Below the pieces are notes generated by a model that saw nothing but the letters and a program-made list of their open reading frames with translations, searched no databases and was not told the DNA's origin. Below, piece after piece: positions 1 to 7,500 of a stretch of DNA of 8,189 nucleotides. The position numbers and the translations under genes were made by a program. Location of the stretch: contig DATLFS010000007.1 of NCBI GenBank assembly GCA_035540935.1, positions 1 to 8,189 on the forward strand, read 5' to 3'. The DNA is from DATLFS01 sp035540935 (lineage in GTDB: Bacteria; Actinomycetota; CADDZG01; WHSQ01). Positions within the stretch are counted from its first letter, which is position 1; each line of letters starts with the position of its first letter.

Positions 1-528
1 CTCATCGACCGTCCCGACGCCTTCCGGGAAGCCTGCTACTACGAAACGACCAGGGAGAACCAGCTACTCGCCGACTTCGCCGAGGGACCGCTGTTCGACC
101 GATACGAAGCCGGCCGCACAGCCGTCGAGCGCGACGAGGTCATCCAGTGGTTGAAGGGCCTGGCGTCCGACGGACGGATCCCGGCATGGAGCGACTCCGT
201 GCAGATCAAGACTGCCCGCGGGATCCTCGCTGCGCTCCGCGACTTCGGCATCCTCGAAGGGGCGGTGAACAAGACCATCGCCGCACCCCGCCTCTCCCCG
301 GCCGGGTTCGCCTACGCCGCGTTCCGCGAGCACGAGACCGGCCGTTCGTCACGCGCGATCATCGAGAGCACGGTGTGGCGACGGTGGCTGCTCTCCCAGG
401 ACCACGTGTGGGACCTGTTGGGACAGGTCGAACGGCTCGGGATCCTGCGGCTGTCGAGAGCGGGATCGACCATGCGGCTGGACTGGGAACTCGACACGCT
501 CGAGGAGGTCACACGTGCCGCTGCCTAA
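1..528 (+). CDS. brxA: BREX protein BrxA (DUF1819 family), C-terminal part
   Basis: The frame is open from base 1 and ends at the TAA at 526-528, giving 175 residues; the true start lies upstream of the window. BrxA proteins are about 200 residues, so probably only a few tens of residues are missing. Family-like features are the segment TARGILAALRDFGILEG (visible residues 71-87), then a basic residue and the stretch LSPAGFAYAAF, then an IIESTVWRRWLL segment and a C-terminal beta-like end (LRLSRAGSTMRLDWEL). BrxA is a small BREX accessory protein; published structural work describes a NusB-like helical fold that binds DNA, and its exact role in defence is not settled. It overlaps brxB by 14 bases, which suggests coupled translation in one operon. 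An internal TTG at 151 could be read as a start but would cut into conserved sequence, so it is not the real one. The identification rests on motif likeness plus the very typical neighbours. Confidence 0.86.
   Translation, partial: LIDRPDAFREACYYETTRENQLLADFAEGPLFDRYEAGRTAVERDEVIQWLKGLASDGRIPAWSDSVQIKTARGILAALRDFGILEGAVNKTIAAPRLSPAGFAYAAFREHETGRSSRAIIESTVWRRWLLSQDHVWDLLGQVERLGILRLSRAGSTMRLDWELDTLEEVTRAAA
502..508 (+). promoter_or_regulatory. Ribosome binding site for brxB
   Basis: GAGGAGG lies six bases before the GTG at 515 and inside the end of brxA. This strong Shine-Dalgarno match decides the GTG start of brxB, although GTG is a weaker start codon and creates a 14-base overlap with brxA. 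Confidence 0.75.
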
Positions 529-1096
529 GTGCCTCCAATCGGTAGGCGAACGCATCGTCGAGGCGATCGGCTCAAATGGGGAGCCCCCATACCAGCTCTA
601 CGTCTACCCGCCGAGCGAGGAGTACGCGGTCCGTGCCGACCTCAAGGACCTCCAGCTCTGGCTCGGCGCCCGCAACGTGGCGTGCCAGTCCATCTCGCTC
701 GCCGAGCTGTTCTGGGCCGCCCTCGAGCATTCCGGCTGGATCGACTCGGTCATAGAGCAGGAGAAACAAGCGTCGGGCGACCCGAGAGCGCTGGACGACG
801 TCTACCGCTCAATCGGGGAGATCCTACGGCAGCCGCCGACGCTGCCGGACCGCGTCATCGCCGCCCTGGATGAGATCGAGGACCGAACCGCCGTCTTCCT
901 CTACCGCGCAGGCGCGCTGTACCCCGCCTACCGCACATCGGCCCTGCTCGACGACCTCAAGCCACGCCTGCGGGTGCCGGTCACCCTCCTGTATCCAGGA
1001 ACGGTGGTCGGCGAGTACGGGCTCAAGTTCATGGGGCGCTGGGATCCCGCCTACGGCTACCGCGCTCGAATCGTCGTGAGGGGGGAAGCCGCATGA
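515..1096 (+). CDS. brxB: BREX protein BrxB (DUF1788 family)
   Basis: A complete 193-residue protein, a normal length for the DUF1788 family. It starts at GTG 515, chosen because of the strong ribosome binding site just upstream. Family-like landmarks are YQLYVYPPSEE (residues 26-36) near the N-terminus, FLYRAGALYPAYR (128-140) and the C-terminal pair LLYPGT (158-163) and GLKFMGRWDPAYGYRARI (169-186). These match the usual BrxB pattern of a hydrophobic strand followed by YP-x-R, then a YPG loop, then a Phe/Tyr-rich end. No signal peptide, membrane segment or catalytic motif is visible, so it is expected in the cytoplasm. BrxB is a core BREX component needed for defence in studied systems, but its biochemical role is not defined. 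It overlaps brxA by 14 bases and brxC by ATGA, fitting co-translation with both. Confidence 0.9.
   Translation: MPLPKCLQSVGERIVEAIGSNGEPPYQLYVYPPSEEYAVRADLKDLQLWLGARNVACQSISLAELFWAALEHSGWIDSVIEQEKQASGDPRALDDVYRSIGEILRQPPTLPDRVIAALDEIEDRTAVFLYRAGALYPAYRTSALLDDLKPRLRVPVTLLYPGTVVGEYGLKFMGRWDPAYGYRARIVVRGEAA
1078..1085 (+). promoter_or_regulatory. Ribosome binding site for brxC
   Basis: GAGGGGGG lies seven bases before the ATG at 1093, inside the last codons of brxB. It supports 1093 as the brxC start, which overlaps the brxB stop in an ATGA junction. Confidence 0.7.
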
Positions 1097-4000
1097 AGAT
1101 CGCCGAGTTGTTCCGCCGACCGATCGACCGCCGCATCGAGGAAGTCATCAAGGTCGATGTGGCCGAAGAGGAGATCGTCGCGGACGAGCTCGATGAGTAC
1201 GTTGTCACCGGCCACATCGAGGACGCCTTCGAGAACGTCCTCAACGATTACCAGGAGACGATCCTCTCCCCCTCGGAGAAGACCACCATCTGGGTGTCGG
1301 GATTCTTCGGGTCCGGGAAGTCCTCCTTCGCAAAGGTCCTCGGACACGTCCTCGAGAACCGCACGTTGTCCGGCCGCTCTGCTTCCGGGCGCTTCCTGGC
1401 CCGAGTGAACGAGCGACGCATCGAGGCACTGCTGAATACGATCCACGCGCAAGCGCCGACGAATACCGTCTTCGCGGACCTGTCCACCGGGCGGGACGTC
1501 CTCAACGAGGGCGAGAGCATCGTGTTGCCCGTGTACCGCTCCATGCTGCGCGCGTTCGGCTACTCGACGAACCCCACGCTTGCCGAACTCGAGTACGACC
1601 TGGAGACCGACGGCGACCTCGAAGACTTCATCGAGGCGTTCGCCAAGATCTCGGGCGCGAAGGGATCGTGGGAGGAGCGGAGGAACATCGGGCTGGCGAA
1701 GGGTGAGGCCAGCCACGCCATGCACCTGCTCCGCCCCGACACCTACCCGCACGCCGACTCCTGGGCTAAGGCAGCCTCCGCTCCGACCGTGGACGCGAAT
1801 TGGTTCGCTAAACGAGCCGTCGCGCTGCTCGAACGCCGCGGCGATGGCGCGCAGCGCCTCGCCTTCGTGGTGGACGAGGTCGGCCAGTACGTCGCGCGCA
1901 GCGTGCAGCGGATGCTCGACCTCCAAGGGCTTGCCGAAGCCATCCAGAAGCAGCGCGGCAAGCTCTGGCTCGTCGTGACCTCCCAGGAGACCCTCAACGA
2001 CGTCGTGGACAGCCTTGAGGGACGCCAGGTCGAGTTGGCACGGGTGCAAGCTCGGTTCCCGATCCGGGTCGATCTCCTGCCCGCGGACATCGACGAGGTC
2101 GTCGGCAAGCGTGTGCTGGACAAAAGCGACGCTGGCCAGCAGGCCGTCCGCGACGCCCTGGCTCCCCACCGCAACAAGCTCGCCGCCAACACCAAGCTGG
2201 ACTCACCCGCCCGAGGGCACGACCTCGCCGAGGAGGAGTTCGTCCGCCTCTACCCGCTCCTCCCATACCAGGTGCAGCTGCTGATCGACGCCGTCCACGC
2301 CCGCCGCGGCCAAGGAGGCGGCACTCCGATGCTCGGCGGATCCAACCGTACGCTGATCAAGCTCGCCCAACAGCTCGTGGTCGATCCCGGTTCAGGGCTT
2401 GGCGAGGAGAGGGTTGGCGCCCTGGTCACGCTCGACCGCGCCTACGACCTACTCGAGTCGATCATGCCGACGTCCTGGCGGGCCGAGATCCGCGGCGTCG
2501 CCGACCGCTACGGCGAGGGCAGCCTCGAGGCCGCCGTCGCGAAGACTGTCGCCCTGTGCGCCGACATCCGGGCGCTCCCGTTGAGCCCCGGCAACGTCGC
2601 CGTGCTGCTGCATCCGGCGGTGGACGCCGAACCACGAAAGGACGAGGTCACCGAAGCACTCGGTCGCCTGGCCGCCGACGAAGTCGTCCGGCGCGTCGAA
2701 GACGGCTACCGACTGCAGTCCCCCCATGAGAAGGACTGGGAGCGCACGCGCCGCGGGATCGAGGCCCGGCCCGCCGACCGCACGCGCCTGAGGCGGGCGC
2801 TGCTGAAGGATGCGCTCAGCGGGCTCACCGTCACCGAGGGCCGTACCTTCAAGGTCGGCCTCACCGTGGACGGCGAGAAGGTGCTCGATGGCGAAGTCCG
2901 GGTCGAGGTCGAAGAGGCCGACGCCGACCGGCGCGACGCGCTCCGGGAACGATCGCGCGACACGGCCGCCGAGGCCACCATGTGGGTCACCTTCGAGGAA
3001 GCCTCCGACACCACCGACACCCTCGACGAGCTGCACCGGTCGAACCAGATGATCGCCCGCCGCGAAACGGCCCGCGACCCCAACGAACTCGAACTACTGG
3101 GCGAAGAACGCAACCGGCAGCGCCGCCTCGAGCGTGAGGCCGTCGGCAAGCTCGAACGCGACATGCTCGCCGGCCAGACCGTCTTCCGCGGTCGCACCGA
3201 CCAGATCACCGGCACGTCACTCAAAGCCGCTGTCCAGGAGGCCATGCGGTCCCGGATCCGGGAGATCTACCCCCGACTCGATGAATTCTGCGCACCAGTG
3301 ACCAAGAACGATGTCCGAGCGATCCTGCGAGCCGACACCCTCGATGGTCTCCCCGATTACCTCGGCGACATCGGTATCGGCCTCATCCGACTCACCCCAC
3401 AGGGTCCCGAGCTTGCCACCGACCGCGACCCCCTCGACGCAGTCGTCGGCTATATCCGGGAGCGGGCCAGCTACGGCAACGAGGCGACCGGCAAGAAGCT
3501 CGAAGACCACTTCGGCGATGCGCCCTTCGGCGCACCGGTGGAGGTCGTCCAGGCGCTTGCCGCGGCTGCCGTACGGGCAGGTGTCGTGGAAGCGGTCAGC
3601 TCGGGGCAGCGACTTTCGCGCGCCGACGACGCTCGCCTCGAGCAGGTCTTCGCCACGATCCCCCGGTTCCGCACCACCTCCTTCGTCCCGCAGCGAGATG
3701 GGGTCGACCTGCCCGTGCGAACCCAGCTCGCCGAACGGTTGGCAGAGATCACGGGCGAACGCCCCCCACCGGTGATCGACGCGCTCGCCGATCTCGTCCG
3801 GCGCACGTTCGCCGCCGACGGCGAGGCGGCCGCGCGCATCGGGCCGGCCCTACGCGCGCTGGGCCTCACGGTCCCTGCGGTCGTCGAACGTACCGCCGAC
3901 CTCGTAGCGCGCGTCACAACAGGATCCGACGAGGACACGGTGCGGACGGCCGCCGAAGCGTGGGCCGACCTCACCGACGGCCGGCAGAGCATCGGCGCAC

Positions 4001-4569
4001 TCGCCCGCATCGTCGACGACGAGCTCGACGTGTTGCGCAACGCCGTCCGCCAGCGCGACGCCGGCCCGCAGGGGCTGGACGACGAGTTCCGCGCCGACCA
4101 CGAAAAGCTCAGGGACCTGCTGTCCGCGGGCGACCTTGCGACGAACATGGGCCAGATCCGCTCTTTGACCGAACGGCTCGAGACAGAACGCCACCGGGCC
4201 CGCACCGATGCCGCGGCCGAGCTGGCCGAGCGCCTCGCCGCCGCCCGCGAGGCCCTGCGCGCCGAACACGCCGCCACCGAGACCACCGTGCTGGACGAAG
4301 CGCTGCGACCGCTCGACGACCTCGAACCCACCGACGACACGCCGATCGAGGTCATCCGCGCCCGCGCCGACGCCGTGGATACGCGCACGCACCAGATCCG
4401 CGCGGCGCTCGACGCGGCCGCCGATCGGGGCGCGGTCGTCCGCGTGCCGGTCTCCGCCGTCGTCCCCGAGCCGATCGCCACCGGCGAGGACCTCGACGAG
4501 GCGCTGACCCGCATCCGCCGTGCGGTCGAGGAGCAGCTGGGACCGGACACAAAGGTCAGGCTTACATGA
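1093..4569 (+). CDS. brxC: BREX P-loop ATPase BrxC
   Basis: A complete 1158-residue protein, close to the roughly 1200 residues usual for BrxC. The N-terminus (LFRRPIDRRIEEVIKVD, residues 6-22, then ELDEYVVTGHI, 32-42) is the typical BrxC lead-in to the ATPase. Walker A is GFFGSGKS at 70-77 with Lys76; Walker B is AFVVDEVGQY at 257-266 with Asp261 and Glu262. A sensor-like strand LWLVVTSQE follows at 291-299. LYPLLPYQVQLLIDAV (386-401) and NRTLIKLAQQLVV mark the end of the ATPase region. The remaining two thirds has no motif I recognise. A charged, Ala/Glu/Arg-rich helical stretch at about 1005-1085 looks like a coiled coil. BrxC is an essential BREX ATPase, related to PglY of type 2 systems, and thought to power or organise the complex on DNA; its reaction beyond ATP binding is not established. 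All expected ATP-binding residues are present. It is the only brxC copy here and abuts pglX directly, which argues against type 5, where two copies occur. Confidence 0.93.
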   Translation: MKIAELFRRPIDRRIEEVIKVDVAEEEIVADELDEYVVTGHIEDAFENVLNDYQETILSPSEKTTIWVSGFFGSGKSSFAKVLGHVLENRTLSGRSASGRFLARVNERRIEALLNTIHAQAPTNTVFADLSTGRDVLNEGESIVLPVYRSMLRAFGYSTNPTLAELEYDLETDGDLEDFIEAFAKISGAKGSWEERRNIGLAKGEASHAMHLLRPDTYPHADSWAKAASAPTVDANWFAKRAVALLERRGDGAQRLAFVVDEVGQYVARSVQRMLDLQGLAEAIQKQRGKLWLVVTSQETLNDVVDSLEGRQVELARVQARFPIRVDLLPADIDEVVGKRVLDKSDAGQQAVRDALAPHRNKLAANTKLDSPARGHDLAEEEFVRLYPLLPYQVQLLIDAVHARRGQGGGTPMLGGSNRTLIKLAQQLVVDPGSGLGEERVGALVTLDRAYDLLESIMPTSWRAEIRGVADRYGEGSLEAAVAKTVALCADIRALPLSPGNVAVLLHPAVDAEPRKDEVTEALGRLAADEVVRRVEDGYRLQSPHEKDWERTRRGIEARPADRTRLRRALLKDALSGLTVTEGRTFKVGLTVDGEKVLDGEVRVEVEEADADRRDALRERSRDTAAEATMWVTFEEASDTTDTLDELHRSNQMIARRETARDPNELELLGEERNRQRRLEREAVGKLERDMLAGQTVFRGRTDQITGTSLKAAVQEAMRSRIREIYPRLDEFCAPVTKNDVRAILRADTLDGLPDYLGDIGIGLIRLTPQGPELATDRDPLDAVVGYIRERASYGNEATGKKLEDHFGDAPFGAPVEVVQALAAAAVRAGVVEAVSSGQRLSRADDARLEQVFATIPRFRTTSFVPQRDGVDLPVRTQLAERLAEITGERPPPVIDALADLVRRTFAADGEAAARIGPALRALGLTVPAVVERTADLVARVTTGSDEDTVRTAAEAWADLTDGRQSIGALARIVDDELDVLRNAVRQRDAGPQGLDDEFRADHEKLRDLLSAGDLATNMGQIRSLTERLETERHRARTDAAAELAERLAAAREALRAEHAATETTVLDEALRPLDDLEPTDDTPIEVIRARADAVDTRTHQIRAALDAAADRGAVVRVPVSAVVPEPIATGEDLDEALTRIRRAVEEQLGPDTKVRLT
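4551..4560 (+). promoter_or_regulatory. Weak ribosome binding site for pglX
   Basis: AAAGG (4551-4555) and AGG (4558-4560) precede the ATG at 4566, and neither is a strong match at ideal spacing. The ATGA overlap with the brxC stop suggests that pglX is translated mainly by ribosomes finishing brxC. Confidence 0.4.
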
Positions 4570-7500
4570 GAGGCCTCGACGCCACCGGCCGCAGCCAGCT
4601 CGAACGCGCGGTCACCCGCGCCCGGGCGATCCTCGAGCGGGACCTGGCCGTTCGTGCCGAGGGACGCTACGGCATCCACACCGCCGGGCGCATCGACGAC
4701 GAGTCGAGCCTCCGCCTCTCCCCTGCCGAGCTGGCGGCTCGCCGGGAGCTCGTCGAGGTCATCGAGCATCTGCGACCGCAGACCGCCGGCGCCAAGCAGG
4801 CCGTCGAACGCCTAATCCGCGAGGCGGCCTTCACGCACCTCAATCGCCTGCTCGCGATCCGTGTGGCCGAGGCGATCGGGCTGCTGCCCGAGACGCTGGC
4901 GCGCGGGCGCCAGTCCGAAGGCTTCCGGCTCATCCTCGAGGTCGCGCCGCTGCTCGGCGACGACGACACTGGGGGCTATTCGACCTTCTTGAGACTGTGC
5001 GCCGACGAGCTCGCGCCCGACGCTCCGGCATTGTTCGACCCCCGCAACCCACTGCTCGCCCTCGAGCCGTCGCCGGCCGCGCTGGACGAACTCGTGGACA
5101 TCCTCGCCTCCGGGGACCTCGCCGAGGTCTGGCCCGCGGCGGACACGCTCGGCTGGGCATACCAGTTCTTCAACACGGGAGCCGAACGCCGCGAGATGCG
5201 CGAGGGCGGCGCCCCGCGCAGCAGCCGCGAACTCGCCGTCCGCAACCAGTTCTTCACCCCGCGCTACGTCGTGGACTTCCTCGTCCAGAACTCCCTTGGC
5301 CGCCGCCTCGGGGAGGCCGGCCACGCGGACCTGCTCGACGATCTCCCGCTGCTGCTCGACCCGCCCGAGGCCGGCACCGTGCCGCTCGAGCTCGAGGACG
5401 TCGCCATCCTCGACCCCGCGGTCGGATCGGGGCACTTCCTGCTCGGCTGCTACGACCTCCTCGAGCGCGCGTGGGCGAGACAGGGTGTGGAAGCCGCGGA
5501 CGCCGCCCCGCGCATCGTCGGCTGCCTGCACGGCATCGACATCGATCCCCGCTGCGCGCAGGTCGCCGCCGCTGCTATCGTCCTCCGGGCGCGGCGGGCG
5601 TGCGGGCACGCCGACCTGCCGCGCGTCAACATCCTCACCGCCCGGCCGCTGCCCGCCGACGACAACGCATGGGCCGCGGCGCTGGATGGCTTATCGCCGG
5701 AGCACCGGGCATTGGTGGCCTCGCTGCGCGACGCGCTCGCCGACGCGGCCGAGCTGGGCTCACTGCTCAAGGTCGAGGAGCGCCTCAGCGAGGAGATGCG
5801 CCGGATCCTGCCGGAGGGCACGGGGGAAGGGACGCTGTTCGAGGGCATCGAAGCGGACGCCTTCGGTAGGGCCGAGGCGGAGGTGCTTGCGGCCGCCCAG
5901 CGCGTCGCCGACCAGGCCAGCTCGTCGGCCGCCGAGCGCCTGCTGGCCGCCGAGGCCTCCGATGCCATCCGTTTCGTCGAGGCGATGCGCCGCCGCTACG
6001 ACGTCGTCCTCATGAACCCGCCGTTCGGCGAGCCGATCCCGGGCACCAAGGACTACATCAAGGCCGCTTACGCGTGGATCCCCACCAAGGACGCCAACGT
6101 GCTCGCCGCCTTCGTCGGCCGTGGCGTCGAACTGTGCAGGGACGGGGGCTACGTCGGCGCCATCACCTCCCGCGCCGGTCTGTTCCTCACGACCTTCGAG
6201 AAATGGCGGCGGAACATCCTGCTCGGCCACCGCATGGCCGTCCTCGCCGATCTCGGCTACGGCGTCATGGAGCAGGCCATGGTCGAGGCGGCCGCCTACG
6301 TCGTCGGCGCCGACCGCAGCGACGGCTCACCGCTCGCGTGCGTGCGCCTGCTGCGCGAGACCGATCGGCCGGGCGCGCTCGCCGAGGCCATCACGGCCGA
6401 ACGGCGAGGAGAGTCGAGTCCACTCGTCTACCGCGTCACGCCCACCGAGCTCGAGGCCGTGCCTGGGTCGCCCATCTCCTATTGGATGGCGCCGTCGATC
6501 CGCCGGCTGTTCACCGACCTGCCGCCCCTGGAGGGCAACGGCGGCGAGGCCCGACAGGGCCTCGCGACCGGCGATGACTTCCGGTTCGTCCGCGCCTTCT
6601 GGGAGGTGGACCCCCGGAAGATCGCCCGCACCCGCGAGGAGACCTTCGAGGGCAAGAAGTGGGTCCCGTTCGCCAAGGGCGGCGAGTACTCGCCGTTCTG
6701 GGCCGACATCCACCTGGTCGTCAACTGGGAGAACGACGGCAAGGAGATCCGCGCGTATCCCGGGTCGCGACCCCAGAACACCCAGTACTACTTCCGCCCG
6801 GGGGTGACGTGGTCGTATCGCACGCAGGCTCGATTCAATCCGCGGCTTGTACCCCCGGGGTGTGCGTTCAGCCATACGGGGAACATGGTGTTTCCTCCAG
6901 CAGGCGATGAGGTTGCGATGCTCGGTTGGCTCTCCACGCGGATCTTGGAAGCGGCGCTGATCGCGGTGGCGACCTTCGGAAAGTACGAGGTTGGATCCCT
7001 TCAGAAGATGCCGACGCCCTTTCAGCACGTGGATCCCGGGGTCACCAGTTCGGTGCAAGAGTCAATGACCAAGGCCATTCAGCCCCGTCTGGACCGCGAT
7101 CGGCTGGATGAAACGACCCACGCGTTCGTCGCACCGCTGGTAATGAGTGATCACAACGTGGCGTCGATTCGGTCGGCCGTGTTATCGCACCTGGAGCGAT
7201 CCGACGCATCGGTATGCGCAGCGCTCGATGTCCTTCACGACGTCGAGGAAATCTTCATGGGCGCGCTTCACCTCGATCGCGCTGCACGGACCTACCTCGA
7301 CGAGGAGGTTGGGGTACTCACCGCCCAGTTGCCGTGTGAAGAACTCGACGAAGTGGCAACGGAACGTGCAAGCAAAGCCTACGGCGGGGGAGGCGAGACC
7401 GGAGCCGGCACGTACCAGTTCGCCCCCGAGCTGGAGGCGGCGAGCCGGGCGGCAGGCCGCCACCCGAGGGCCGTCGCGAGGTGGCGTCGGGAGGCCAGTA

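Noticed and set aside
147..545. 132-codon open frame overlapping brxA and the start of brxB
   Set aside because: It is an Arg/Pro-rich shadow with no family likeness; the brxA frame carries the DUF1819-like segments and the brxB frame the DUF1788-like ones.
1057..2169. 370-codon antisense open frame across the start of brxC
   Set aside because: It lies wholly opposite the Walker A and Walker B part of brxC, has the low-complexity make-up of a GC-rich shadow frame, and shows no recognisable motif.
3471..4769. 432-codon antisense open frame across the end of brxC and start of pglX
   Set aside because: The translation is dominated by Ser, Arg and Ala runs typical of antisense reading of GC-rich codons, and it crosses the conserved brxC/pglX junction.
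4566..5150. Possible nuclease domain at the N-terminus of PglX, as in type IIG enzymes
   Set aside because: No convincing PD-(D/E)xK pattern was found in residues 1-195; the region reads as mostly helical, as in other PglX proteins.
4520..5869. 449-codon plus-strand open frame overlapping pglX in another frame
   Set aside because: The product is Arg/Pro/Gly/Ala-rich without motifs, whereas the overlapping frame from 4566 carries the methyltransferase motifs NQFFTP, DPAVGSG and GIDIDP.
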